Below the pieces are notes generated by a model. That model did not search any database. It saw only the letters and a program-made list of their open reading frames with translations, and was not told the origin of the DNA. Source: Bradyrhizobium daqingense (GTDB lineage Bacteria; Pseudomonadota; Alphaproteobacteria; Rhizobiales; Xanthobacteraceae). From it: a stretch of 64,000 nucleotides of DNA. The stretch is taken from positions 2,280,001 through 2,344,000 of the forward strand of contig NZ_CP088014.1 in assembly GCF_021044685.1 (NCBI RefSeq), written 5' to 3'. The position numbers and the translations under genes were made by a program. Shown here in pieces: positions 17,691 through 26,619 of the stretch (positions within the stretch are counted from its first letter, which is position 1; each line of letters starts with the position of its first letter).

Positions 17691-19280
17691 ATGACCAAAC
17701 CCAAAGTTCTCATTTCCGACGCGCTCTCGCCCGCTGCCGTGCAGATCTTCAGGGATCGCGGCGTCGAGGTCGACTTTCAGCCCAACCTCGGCAAGGACAA
17801 GGACAAGCTCGCCGAGATCATCGGCAATTACGACGGCCTCGCGATCCGCTCGGCGACGAAGGCCACCGCCAAGATCCTCGACAAGGCGACCAACCTCAAG
17901 GTGATCGGCCGCGCCGGCATCGGCGTCGACAATGTCGAGATCCCCGCCGCCACGGCCAAGGGCATCATCGTGATGAACACGCCGTTCGGCAATTCGATCA
18001 CGACTGCCGAGCATGCCATCACGCTGATGCTGGCGCTCGCCCGCGAGATCCCGCAGGCCGACGCCTCGACCCAGGCCGGCAAGTGGGAGAAGAACCGCTT
18101 CATGGGCGTCGAGATCACCGGCAAGGTGCTGGGCGTCGTCGGCTGCGGCAATATCGGCTCGATCGTCGCGGACCGCGCGCTCGGCCTGCGCATGAAGGTG
18201 ATCGCGTTCGATCCGTTCCTGTCGCCGGAGCGCGCCAAGGACATCGGCGTCGAGAAGGTCGATCTCGACGATCTTCTCAAGCGTGCCGACTTCATCACCC
18301 TGCACACCCCGCTCACCGAGAAGACCAAGAACATCATCGATGCAGCCGCGATCGCCAAGATGAAGAAGGGCGTGCGCCTGATCAACTGCGCCCGCGGTGG
18401 CCTCGTCGACGAGCAGGCGGTGGTCGAAGCCCTCAACTCCAAGCACATCGCCGGCGCGGCCTTCGACGTCTTCGTCGAGGAGCCCGCGACCAAGAATGTG
18501 CTGTTCGGCCATCCCAACGTGATCTGCACGCCGCATCTCGGCGCCTCCACCACGGAAGCGCAGGAGAACGTCGCGCTCCAGGTCGCCGAGCAGATGTCGG
18601 ATTATCTCCTCACCGGCGCGATCTCGAACGCCGTCAACTTCCCCTCGATCACCGCGGAAGAGGCGCCGAAACTGAAGCCGTTCATCGCGCTCGCCGAGAA
18701 GCTCGGCTCGTTCGCGGGACAGCTCACCGAGAGCGGCATCCTCAAGGTCGAGATCACCTATGAGGGCCACGTCGCCGAGATGAAGATCAAGGCGATCACC
18801 TCGGCGGTGCTGTCGGGCCTGCTGCGGCCGATGCTGGGCGAGGTCAACGTCGTTTCCGCGCCCGTCGTCGCCAAGGAGCGCGGCATGGTGGTGGACGAGA
18901 TCGTGCGCGCCGCGCAGAGCGATTACGAGAGCCTGATCACCGTCACCGTGGCGACGGAGCGCCAGGAGCGCTCGGTGTCCGGCACCGTGTACCACGACGG
19001 CAAGCCGCGATTGGTCGACGTCAAGGGCATCCGCATCGATGCCGAGTTCGGCAAGTCGATGATCTACATCACCAACGAGGACAAACCCGGCTTCATCGGC
19101 AAGTTCGCGAGCCTCCTGGGTGACGCCAAGATCAACATCGCCACCTTCCATCTCGGCCGCGTCGCGCCGGGCAGCGACGCCATCGCCCTCGTCGAGGTCG
19201 ACGGCGCAGTGCCGGCCGATCTGCTCGCCAAGGTGCAGGCCCTGCCGCAGGTCAAGCAGGCCAAGGCGCTGACGTTCTAG
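17691..19280 (+). CDS. serA: D-3-phosphoglycerate dehydrogenase
   Basis: A 529-aa long-form SerA that oxidises 3-phosphoglycerate to 3-phosphohydroxypyruvate, the first step of serine synthesis. The substrate domain begins KVLISDALSPAAVQIF. The NAD domain has GVVGCGNIGSIVADRALGL, and INCARGGLVDEQA and CTPHLGASTTEAQ hold catalytic Arg/Glu/His positions. An ASB regulatory domain (about residues 320-450) and a C-terminal ACT domain (IYITNEDKPGFIGKFASLL) follow, giving possible serine feedback. The ATG at 17691 gives the usual length. It pairs with serC upstream. Confidence 0.96.
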   Translation: MTKPKVLISDALSPAAVQIFRDRGVEVDFQPNLGKDKDKLAEIIGNYDGLAIRSATKATAKILDKATNLKVIGRAGIGVDNVEIPAATAKGIIVMNTPFGNSITTAEHAITLMLALAREIPQADASTQAGKWEKNRFMGVEITGKVLGVVGCGNIGSIVADRALGLRMKVIAFDPFLSPERAKDIGVEKVDLDDLLKRADFITLHTPLTEKTKNIIDAAAIAKMKKGVRLINCARGGLVDEQAVVEALNSKHIAGAAFDVFVEEPATKNVLFGHPNVICTPHLGASTTEAQENVALQVAEQMSDYLLTGAISNAVNFPSITAEEAPKLKPFIALAEKLGSFAGQLTESGILKVEITYEGHVAEMKIKAITSAVLSGLLRPMLGEVNVVSAPVVAKERGMVVDEIVRAAQSDYESLITVTVATERQERSVSGTVYHDGKPRLVDVKGIRIDAEFGKSMIYITNEDKPGFIGKFASLLGDAKINIATFHLGRVAPGSDAIALVEVDGAVPADLLAKVQALPQVKQAKALTF

Positions 19281-19294
19281 CGTACTCTCACCTC

Positions 19295-19379
19295 CGTCAT
19301 GGCCGGGCTTGACCCGGCCATCCACGTCTCACCACACGGCACGAAGAGGTGGATGCCCGGGACAAGCCCGGGCATGACG
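19295..19379. repeat. Intergenic palindrome, CGTCATGCCCGGGCTT family
   Basis: Two nested inverted arms: CGTCATGGCCGGGCTTGACC on the left, then CCACGTC, a short loop, GGTGGATGCCCGGGACAAGC and GGGCATGACG on the right. It lies just after serA and may serve as its transcript end. Confidence 0.85.
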
Positions 19380-19565
19380 AGTGGATGGGGCGGTGCGTAC
19401 GCCCCGGAATGACGAGCATCATATTCCGACCCGCGGAACAACGCCGGCTCCCTCATCGGAGGCGGCGTTTTTATTTTCCCCGCGCCCGCCAAACTTTGTG
19501 TACCAATGGCGCCAAGAACGCCTCGTCACCAGGCTTCGTTCAATCGTTCGAAAAGGGAGAAAACA

Positions 19566-20738
19566 ATGCGTGAAGCCGTCATCGTTTCCTATGCGCGCAC
19601 GGGCCTTGCGAAATCCGGCCGCGGCGGGTTCAACATCACGCCGCCGATGTCGCTCGCGGCCCACGCCATCCAGCACGCTGTGAACCGCGCCGGCGTCGAC
19701 AAGGACTATGTCGAGGATTGCTATCTCGGCAATTGCGCCCATGGTGCGCCGAACATCGGCCGCCAGGCCGCGCTGCTCGCAGGCCTGCCGAAGACTACGG
19801 CCGGCGTTTCGGTGAACCGGTTCTGCTCCTCGGGGCTCCAGACCATCGCGATGGCCGCCAATTCGATCCGCTCGGACGGCGCCGACTGCATCGTCGCCGG
19901 CGGCGTCGAGAGCATCTCGATGCCCGGCGGCGGCACGCCGAAGGAATCGGTCGACCCTGAGCTGCTCAAGGTCGCCCCTGACATCTTCATGGCGATGATC
20001 GACACCGCCGATATCGTGGCCGAGCGCTACAAGCTCAGCCGCGAGTACCAGGACGAGTTCTCGCTGGAATCGCAGCGCCGCATGGCATCGGCGCAGCAGG
20101 CCGGCAAGTTCAAGGACGAGATCGTCCCGATGAAGACGAAGATGAAAGTCGTCGACAAGCAGACCAAGGCCGAGAGCATCGTCGACTACACCGTCGATCG
20201 CGACGAGTGCAATCGCCCTGAGACCACGATGGAAGGTCTCGCCAAGCTCGAGCCGGTGAAGGGTCCCGGCAAGTTCGTCACCGCCGGCAATGCCAGCCAG
20301 CTCTCGGACGGCGCCGCCGCCGTGGTGCTGATGGAGGCCAAGGATGCCGAGAAGCGCGGTCTTAAGCCGCTCGGCCGCTTCGTCGCCTGGGCCACCGCCG
20401 GCTGCGAGCCCGACGAGATGGGCATCGGCCCGGTGTTCGCCATCCCGAAGCTGCTCAAGCGCACCGGGCTCAAGATCGACGACATCGATCTGTGGGAGCT
20501 CAACGAAGCCTTCGCCAGCCAGTGCCTGTATTGCCGCGACCAGCTCGGCATCGACCCCGCCAAGTACAACGTCAATGGCGGCTCGATCGCGATCGGCCAT
20601 CCCTTCGGCATGACCGGCGCCCGTCTCACCGGCCATCTGCTCCAGGAAGGCGCGCGCCGCAAGGCGAAGTGGGGCGTGGTGACGATGTGCATCGGCGGCG
20701 GCCAGGGCGGCGCCGGCCTGTTCGAAATTTACAGCTGA
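19566..20738 (+). CDS. Acetyl-CoA C-acyltransferase (thiolase)
   Basis: A 390-aa type I/II thiolase. The nucleophilic Cys is residue 87 in VNRFCSSGLQTIA. The His motif is NGGSIAIGHPFGMTGAR and the second Cys is in MCIGGGQGGAG near the C-terminus. The length and the ELNEAFASQ motif are typical of degradative acyl-CoA thiolases (FadA-like) but do not exclude acetoacetyl-CoA thiolase. No beta-oxidation partner is adjacent. The ATG at 19566 follows GGGAGAAAAC. A strong terminator follows. Confidence 0.9.
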   Translation: MREAVIVSYARTGLAKSGRGGFNITPPMSLAAHAIQHAVNRAGVDKDYVEDCYLGNCAHGAPNIGRQAALLAGLPKTTAGVSVNRFCSSGLQTIAMAANSIRSDGADCIVAGGVESISMPGGGTPKESVDPELLKVAPDIFMAMIDTADIVAERYKLSREYQDEFSLESQRRMASAQQAGKFKDEIVPMKTKMKVVDKQTKAESIVDYTVDRDECNRPETTMEGLAKLEPVKGPGKFVTAGNASQLSDGAAAVVLMEAKDAEKRGLKPLGRFVAWATAGCEPDEMGIGPVFAIPKLLKRTGLKIDDIDLWELNEAFASQCLYCRDQLGIDPAKYNVNGGSIAIGHPFGMTGARLTGHLLQEGARRKAKWGVVTMCIGGGQGGAGLFEIYS

Positions 20739-20754
20739 GATCGGCACCAACACG

Positions 20755-20786
20755 AAAGGGCACGGCGCAAGCCGTGCCCTTTTTTG
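20755..20786 (+). terminator. Rho-independent terminator after the thiolase gene
   Basis: AAAGGGCACGGC-GCAA-GCCGTGCCC followed by six T. It lies 17 bp after the thiolase stop. Confidence 0.93.
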
Positions 20787-20849
20787 TTGGGCGTCGAATT
20801 GTATGAAACGGACGAGGCTGCCGGCCGTGGCGGCGGTCGTCTGCGCGAG

Positions 20850-21107
20850 CTAATGGTCGGGCTTCTCACGCGTGATGACGCCGGTCTTGGGATCGGCGTG
20901 GAATTCCATCTTTTGCCCGTTCTTGATGCCTTCGCCCTCCCACCGGCCATCGTCGGCTTCGAGCTTGGTCACCTGGGTGTAGCCCGACTCCATAGCCTTG
21001 GCTTTCACTTGCTCCATCGGCATCCAATCCGGTCCGGGTTGATCTGCTCTCGCTGCCGAGCCAAGGGCGAGGAAGCCGGCGACGACCATGATTATGGCAA
21101 GCTTCAT
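20850..21107 (-). CDS. PepSY-domain secreted protein
   Basis: An 85-aa protein. The signal peptide KLAIIMVVAGFLALGSAARA is followed by a single PepSY-like domain: MPMEQVKAKAMESGYTQVTK, LEADDGRWEGEGIKNG and GVITREKPDH. Such stand-alone periplasmic PepSY proteins are thought to bind or inhibit peptidases or metals; the role here is unknown. The ATG at 21107 has a clean AAAGGAGAC site. An upstream in-frame start at 21134 would put extra residues before the signal. Confidence 0.82.
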   Translation of the reverse strand: MKLAIIMVVAGFLALGSAARADQPGPDWMPMEQVKAKAMESGYTQVTKLEADDGRWEGEGIKNGQKMEFHADPKTGVITREKPDH

Positions 21108-21198
21108 GAGAGTCTCCTTTGTAAGAGGCTTCAACGGGAACGCCGACCGTGTGTTCCTCTCACGCTGGCCAATTTAGGGCATTCGGCGTCCCATCCCC

Positions 21199-24100
21199 TT
21201 ACGCCTTCGCCAGCGCCGGCGCGAACACCACCTCGATCAGCGTGCCGGAATGGCCGGCGCTCTTGATGTTGAACTGGGCGCGGTTGGCTTCGACCAGTGC
21301 CTTGGTCAGCGACAGGCTGAGCGCCGCGCTGTCGGCGGCGTCGCCCGGCGGCGGAGTGCGGAACGGCTCCATCGCGGCGGCGACTTCGCGTTCGGACAGG
21401 CCATGGCCGGTGTCGCGGATGCGCAGGGCGATCTCGCCGCGGTCGGTCAGCGCGGTCGAGACGATGACCTGGCCGCCGGCGCTGGCGAGCCGGATCGAGT
21501 TCGAGATCAGGTTCATGGTGATCTGCCGCATCGCGCGCGCATCCGCGCTGACCTGCGGCAGCGCATGGGCGAGCGAGGTGCGGATGATGATGCGCTCGCG
21601 ATTGGCTTGCGGCTGCATCACCGTCACGCAGGCTTCGACGAGGTCGTTGAGATTCAAATTCGCAAAGTTCAGGTCGAGCTTGCCGGTCTCGATCCGCGAC
21701 AGCTCCAAGAGATCGTCGATGATGGCGATGACGCGCTCGCCGGAGGCGCGGATGTCCTTCATGTATTCGCCGTAGCGCTCGTTGCCGAGCGTGCCGAAAC
21801 GTTCGGAGATCATCACCTCGGCAAAGCCGATGATGGCGTTGAGCGGCGTGCGGATCTCGTGGCTGATCCGCGCCAGCATGTCGGCCTTGGCAGTGGCCGC
21901 GCCGTCGGCGAGACGGCGGGCCTGCGTCAGCTCGCTCTCGCCCTTCTTCGCGTGGGAGAGATCGCGGAACACGGCGAAGAAGTTCGGCCCGTCCGGCCGG
22001 GTGCGGCCCATGATCATCGCGAGCGGGATGACGCCGCCCTTCTTCTCTCGGCCCAGCACCTCGCGGCCGTGATCGAGCAGGCTCGCGATGTCCTCGCTCT
22101 TCACGCTGGCGAGATAATCGGCAACGATCTGCTGGCTCTCGGGCGCGAACAGCGTCACCAGGTTCTGCTCCAGCAGCGCCTGCCCGTCATAGCCGAACAG
22201 CGCCTCGGCGCTGCGGTTGCAGGCGTGGATGTTGCCTTCGGCGTCGAACATCACGATGCCCTCGGCCGTGGTGTCGAGGATCGCGGCGAGATCCTCGGCC
22301 TCGGCCTCGCCGGCGGCGGGCTCGAGCTCGGGCGCGGAGGGCAAGGACTCTTCGACGAAGGTCTCGGCGACGACGGTCTCCGCGATGACAGGCGCGGCCT
22401 GCGGCAGCGCGCAGATCAGCGCATGCGCACTGTCGCCGTCCCAGTCGATCGTGTGCAGATGCGCTTCGGTGGTCGCAAGCGGTGTCTCGCCGTTCGCCAC
22501 CGTTGCGCTGATCGTCACCGGCGTGCCGGCCTGCGAGGTGCTGCTGGCGGTGGAGACGCCCGGTTCGACATAGAGCGCATCCAGCCCGCCGGCATCCTCC
22601 AGCGCACCGAGGTTGGCGTAGCCCATGCGCGCGAGGAAGGCGGGATTGGCATAGAGCAGCCGGTCGAGCCGATAGATCAGGATGCCGGTCGGCACGAGGT
22701 CGAGCAGCGCGCGGTCGCGCGTCGGCGCAGCGCGGGCGGGCGGCGCGGGCTCGGCCAGCCATTCGGCGGCGGCCTGCTGCGGCTCGGGCTCGGGTGCCTC
22801 GGCTTCCGGCGCCGGCAGCTCGGACGTGATCTCCCCGGCCGGCGGCTCGACACTGTCGGCCGCGATGGTCTCGCGATCGCGTTCGAGCCGCTCGGACAAT
22901 TGTCGCGCGAGCTCGTTGAACGCGCTGTTCTCGACCGGCGTCAGCGTCGGCGATCTCAGGGGATCACCGTGCGGGCGGAACGGCACCACGTTGGGAGGGG
23001 TTTCCACTGGCGTATCCAGCTCGGTTGGATGTGAAGTCGGTTCAGATGCGGGTTCGGGCAGTTCGGCGACAGGCTCGGGCGAAGGCTCACGCGGCACGAT
23101 CGGCGGCGGCTCCGCTTCTGCCACGGGCCCTGGTTCTGGCTCGACCATATCGACAGCTGCACCCGGCTGCGCCGGCGGCACGCTCCGCGCCTCGAAACGC
23201 CGCAGCGCTTCGAGCCGGTTGAGGCCGTCGAGATCGCGGCACACGCCAAAGCCCTTGAAGCCGGCGAAGTTGCGCTCGCTGTCGAACACCGGAAGTCCCG
23301 CAAGCTCGACCGGAAGATGCTCGCCGCCGTCCGCGGGCCAGTTCACGGTGACGCCGGCCCAGGTGTCGTGGCTGTCGAGCGCCAGCGCGACACGGCCCTC
23401 GGGATCCAGCGAAAAGTCCGCGGCGATCTCGCGCCAGGGCCGGCCGAAGCCCGACGCCGTGCGCGCACCGATCAGGCCGATGAACTCGTCGGAAAGCAGC
23501 ACAAAGCGACCCTCTGCATCCGTCTGCCAGAGGAAGCGCAGCGGATGCTGACGCGGTGCGGGCAGCTCTCGGCCCGATGCCGGCTCGACCATGCCGATAG
23601 TGTTCGGCACCGCCTGCGGCGACACCATGGCCTCACCGCAGTTTTCAACTGGAGTTTTGGCGGCGGCCTCGGTGTTCTCGTCCGCCGCCGGCGTCACCGT
23701 CTCGGTGGTCTCGGTGGCTTCGATCGGTTCGGCGAAGGCATCGAACAAGGGTATTTCCGCCGGCTCATCCTGCGATGGCGGCGGCCCGCTCGGCGTGTCG
23801 GTCTCCTGCAGCTCGGCCTCATCAGGCGCTGGGGTATCAGGCCTGCTTTCAGCCGCAGGCGCCTCGCGCGAGGCCGGCGCGATCAGCGCGACCAGGCCGA
23901 TATCCGCGCCGATGCCGACCCGTTGCAGCACCATCTGGCCGATGCCGATCGGCGTCTCGGCGCGGCCGCGTCTCAGCGCATCGCTGCGGGCCTGGTCGAG
24001 CCCGGCCTCGGTGAGATCGCGAAAGCCGAGCAGGGAGCGGGCGGTCTCGCTGGCGCCGGCAAACAGGCCGTCGGGCGCGAACGCGGCCATCGGCACCTCG

Positions 24101-24519
24101 GCCCCGGCGACGAGACGATGCAGCCGCTCGACCAGCGGCATGGTCCGCAAGCTCGGGTCCATCGCGGTGACCAGCACAGCGTGTCCGCCATCTGCGAAGT
24201 CGAGCCGGGTGCATGCGCAGGTCATCAACGTGCCGAGCCGGGCGCCGAAGCCGCGCAGCCGTTCGAGCCGCACGCTGCCGCCCGCCGGCAGCTGGCGCGC
24301 CAGCCTGACGATCTGGCGGCGATGGCCGTCCGCCGGGCCGAACACCTTCTCCGCCAGCGCCGTGGCATGGGCCGCGCCGAACAGTTGTGCGCCGACCGGA
24401 TTTGCCCAGAGCACGCGCGTGCCGTCGATCGACCATAGCCAGGTGGGGAGCGGAGAGGTCGCGTGCACGGCCAGCCGGGGATCGTCCACGCCTCGCAACT
24501 GGAAATCCGAACTCTTCAT
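21199..24519 (-). CDS. PAS-domain sensor histidine kinase, PdhS/PleC/DivJ-like, with degenerate G2 box
   Basis: A 1106-aa protein with no clear membrane segment. An N-terminal PAS-like region (PTWLWSIDGTRVLWANPVGA) is followed by long Pro/Glu/Ala-rich linkers (about 220-330 and 460-620) around a second PAS-like region. A third PAS lies near residue 640 (LVPTGILIYRLDRLLYANP) and a fourth near 750 (ILDTTAEGIVMFDAEGNI). The HisKA domain has ISHEIRTPLNAIIGFAEVM with phospho-acceptor His887. In the HATPase domain N is MNLISNS and G1 is DTGHG (about 1036-1040). Where the GTGLGL G2 loop should be, the sequence reads DSAALSLSL. The kinase core is closest to the alphaproteobacterial cell-cycle kinases PdhS, PleC and DivJ. 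It is probably cytoplasmic, with a role in cell polarity or the CtrA pathway (inference). Confidence 0.85.
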   Translation of the reverse strand: MKSSDFQLRGVDDPRLAVHATSPLPTWLWSIDGTRVLWANPVGAQLFGAAHATALAEKVFGPADGHRRQIVRLARQLPAGGSVRLERLRGFGARLGTLMTCACTRLDFADGGHAVLVTAMDPSLRTMPLVERLHRLVAGAEVPMAAFAPDGLFAGASETARSLLGFRDLTEAGLDQARSDALRRGRAETPIGIGQMVLQRVGIGADIGLVALIAPASREAPAAESRPDTPAPDEAELQETDTPSGPPPSQDEPAEIPLFDAFAEPIEATETTETVTPAADENTEAAAKTPVENCGEAMVSPQAVPNTIGMVEPASGRELPAPRQHPLRFLWQTDAEGRFVLLSDEFIGLIGARTASGFGRPWREIAADFSLDPEGRVALALDSHDTWAGVTVNWPADGGEHLPVELAGLPVFDSERNFAGFKGFGVCRDLDGLNRLEALRRFEARSVPPAQPGAAVDMVEPEPGPVAEAEPPPIVPREPSPEPVAELPEPASEPTSHPTELDTPVETPPNVVPFRPHGDPLRSPTLTPVENSAFNELARQLSERLERDRETIAADSVEPPAGEITSELPAPEAEAPEPEPQQAAAEWLAEPAPPARAAPTRDRALLDLVPTGILIYRLDRLLYANPAFLARMGYANLGALEDAGGLDALYVEPGVSTASSTSQAGTPVTISATVANGETPLATTEAHLHTIDWDGDSAHALICALPQAAPVIAETVVAETFVEESLPSAPELEPAAGEAEAEDLAAILDTTAEGIVMFDAEGNIHACNRSAEALFGYDGQALLEQNLVTLFAPESQQIVADYLASVKSEDIASLLDHGREVLGREKKGGVIPLAMIMGRTRPDGPNFFAVFRDLSHAKKGESELTQARRLADGAATAKADMLARISHEIRTPLNAIIGFAEVMISERFGTLGNERYGEYMKDIRASGERVIAIIDDLLELSRIETGKLDLNFANLNLNDLVEACVTVMQPQANRERIIIRTSLAHALPQVSADARAMRQITMNLISNSIRLASAGGQVIVSTALTDRGEIALRIRDTGHGLSEREVAAAMEPFRTPPPGDAADSAALSLSLTKALVEANRAQFNIKSAGHSGTLIEVVFAPALAKA

Positions 24520-24735
24520 CCGACCGGCTTTGCGTCCCGCTTCTCAGCATCCTGGGCGGCTGCCGGGAATGGCAGCCTTAAGAAAGGGTTAGTATCGCCC
24601 GCAGCCGCGGGCAGGTCCACGGCTGGGATCCCGAAGGAAGCCCTCTAAGCCGCGATAACCTTAATCGTGCCAAACCCGCAAGCCGCCGCCCGGTTCATCC
24701 AAGGGATTCGGAGCTCGCCGTCACAACGGCGGTGC
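24520..24735. other. Upstream region of the histidine kinase gene
   Basis: Non-coding. Reading away from the kinase, TTAA-GAAAGGG-TTAG at 24578-24592 differs by one base from TTAA-N7-TTAA and lies about 60 bp before the kinase start, so it is a weak candidate CtrA site. Nothing else is recognised here. Confidence 0.3.
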
Positions 24736-24900
24736 CCATCCTCCCCTGAAGGGGGAGGCTCGGTTCGCATGAGCGAAGCGAAATGCGCACCGAGGTGGGG
24801 TGTCAGTCTCTCGACGGAAGCAGTGCCCGTGGGGAGAGATCACCCCACTCCGCTCGCGCTGCGCGCGATCGACCCTCCCCCCCTCCAAGGGAGGGTAAGA
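24736..24900. repeat. Intergenic palindrome, CATCCTCCCC family
   Basis: The left arm CATCCTCCCCTGAAGGGGGA faces the right arm CCTCCAAGGGAGGG, with inner arms CACCGAGGTGGGGTG and CACCCCACTCC, and CTCGCGCTGCGCGCGATCGA. Together with its flanks it fills most of the 656-bp gap between the kinase and phasin genes. Confidence 0.7.
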
Positions 24901-25175
24901 CAGCACCCGCTATCCAGCTGCACGCCTCAACCCCCGGTTCCCCCGCCGGGGAACCTCATCCTCACCTAGATTAAATTTCGCACCGCACCGTTGTGGCGCG
25001 TTGCGATGCACAATGTTGACATGATAGGCAGCCACAATGCTGGGCACTGGGCGAGCCATCCTTTTTGTTTCGCGTTTCCAGTCTTCGTACCCGCTGAATG
25101 CGAGGGCCCATGATCGGGGCCGGCGGGCGCGCCAGAAGGCTCACTCCATTTTTTCCAATTAGCGTGAGGACCAAC

Positions 25176-25610
25176 ATGACAGGTGCGACTGATCCGTTTT
25201 CTGCCTCGATCATCCCGTTCGAGGTTCCCGAGCAGATGCGTGCGTTCGCCGAAAAGGGCGCGGCGCAGGCCCGCGAGAACTACGCCAAGTTCAAGGACGC
25301 CGCCGAGACCCATAACGGCACCGTCGAGGCCGTGTTCACCTCCGCCAGCAAGGGCGCGAGCGAGTACACCGCCAAGCTGGTCGAGTTCATGAAGGCCAAT
25401 TCCAGCGCCCAGCTCGACTTCGCCCAGCAATTGTTCGGCGCCAAGTCGCCGACGGAAGCGCTGGAGCTGTGGACCGGCCACGCCCGCAAGCAGGTCGAGA
25501 CCTTCCAGTCCCAGGCCAAGGAGCTGGTCGAGCTCACCCAGCGCGTCGCCGCCGAGACCGCCGAGCCGATCAAGGCCAGCGCCTCGAAGTACTACCCCTC
25601 CGCCGCCTGA
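25176..25610 (+). CDS. Phasin (polyhydroxyalkanoate granule-associated protein)
   Basis: A 144-aa, nearly all-helical protein of the phasin family: FEVPEQMRAFAEKGAAQARE, then YAKFKDAAETHNGTVEAVF, FMKANSSAQLDFAQQLFGAK and TFQSQAKELVELTQRVAAET, ending with Pro/Ala residues. Phasins coat PHA granules and limit their size. No cysteine, no signal peptide, amphipathic heptads throughout. The ATG at 25176 follows GTGAGGA. A strong terminator follows 25 bp after the stop, so it is monocistronic. No phaC or phaR is in the window. Confidence 0.9.
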   Translation: MTGATDPFSASIIPFEVPEQMRAFAEKGAAQARENYAKFKDAAETHNGTVEAVFTSASKGASEYTAKLVEFMKANSSAQLDFAQQLFGAKSPTEALELWTGHARKQVETFQSQAKELVELTQRVAAETAEPIKASASKYYPSAA

Positions 25611-25635
25611 GCGGTGAGGCCAGTTTGAACTGGAG

Positions 25636-25665
25636 AAACCCGGGCCGAAAGCCCGGGTTTTTTCT
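25636..25665 (+). terminator. Rho-independent terminator after the phasin gene
   Basis: AAACCCGGGC-CGAAA-GCCCGGGTTT followed by further T; a 10-bp perfect stem. Confidence 0.93.
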
Positions 25666-25697
25666 TTGTGTATCCCTCTGCCTCAATCAAAGAAGGT

Positions 25698-25783
25698 CGT
25701 CATGCCCGGGCTTGTCCCGGGCATCCACGTTCTTGGTGCCGCAGTCAAAGGCGTGGATGGCCGGGACAAGCCCGGCCATGACG
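25698..25783. repeat. Intergenic palindrome, CGTCATGCCCGGGCTT family
   Basis: Left arm CGTCATGCCCGGGCTTGTCC with GGGCATCCACGTTCTTGG; right arm GGCGTGGATGGCCGGGACAA and GCCCGGCCATGACG. Its left half is nearly identical to the copy at 33286. Confidence 0.88.
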
Positions 25784-26019
25784 ATGTGGAAACGTAAGCG
25801 CGCCCATGCGATGGCCCCGCCGCAAGCGGAAAGAGGCGAGCCCAACACCCTCATCCTCGCCATCAAGCCCGATTTCATCGCACCGAAGGTGATTTCCGCA
25901 GGTTTTTCGCCCCTCTGCGGCCTTGCCAAAAACCCCCGTTGCACCTAGTTTCCGCCCCGTCCAGCCCCCTTGGCACCGGCCCTTAACTGAGGGCGTCCCA
26001 AGCCGCGGCTCGCCAGGAT

Positions 26020-26096
26020 GCAGTTGTAGCTCAGTTGGTTAGAGCGCCTGTCTGTGGAACAGGAGGTCGGTGGTTCGAGCCCACCCAACTGTACCA
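26020..26096 (+). tRNA. tRNA-His (GTG anticodon)
   Basis: A 77-nt cloverleaf with encoded CCA. The acceptor is GCAGTTG/CAACTGT, the D-arm GCTC...GAGC, the anticodon arm CCTGT-CTGTGGA-ACAGG with anticodon GTG, and the T-arm GGTGG-TTCGAGC-CCACC. Position 1:72 is a G-T pair and the discriminator is A. The base before G1 is T, so G-1 could not be supplied as an encoded G at the processed 5' end. These are the departures known for alphaproteobacterial tRNA-His read by a matching HisRS. Confidence 0.95.
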
Positions 26097-26336
26097 GCTT
26101 GGATGGTGACATAGCTCCCAGAAAGGTGAAAGCGCCGACTCTCGAGTTGGACGGCTTCAGCGCTCGGTTCGAGAAACAGGGGTGACTATTGCTCACCTCG
26201 TTGCCCTCGGCTTTCGAGTCTCGGTTGCGAACCCTGATCTAATTTAGGCGAGTCCGCAATCTGGTGGTGGGTAGTAGATCGCGCTTCCAGAAGATGCATA
26301 ACTCGACCCGGGTGTTGATGCTGATGAGGGTCGGGG

Positions 26337-26582
26337 ATGAGTGAGCCCACAATATCGCAAGGACAATACAAGTTTGAGTATCCGGCCGAGGCCTACAAAC
26401 TCGCGCGTCATCGTATCACAAACAACGCGCTCCGCCGGCAGCAAAGAAGTTTGGATCTTTCAAGATTTGGCTTGGTCGACGTTCCGCCGGAGATTGGAGC
26501 GTTATCAGAACTGACACACCCGGAACTATCGAACAACCGCTTAGGACGTTTGACCTCTGAAATAGGCAACCTTCGAAGCCAA
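26337..26582 (+). pseudogene. Remnant of a leucine-rich-repeat protein
   Basis: Starting at ATG 26337, about 80 residues read as one frame. They contain one full and one partial leucine-rich repeat: RSLDLSRFGLVDVPPEIGAL, then SELTHPELSNNRLGRLTSEI and GNLRSQ. The repeat series breaks off near 26582, and the frame then runs on out of register through tenA without LRR character. This fits a gene truncated at its 3' side, with tenA now starting 38 bp later. The base composition is less GC-rich than its neighbours. Confidence 0.55.
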
Positions 26583-26619
26583 GGACTTTCATGGACAAGC
26601 AAGCCAGGCGGAAAAGATC

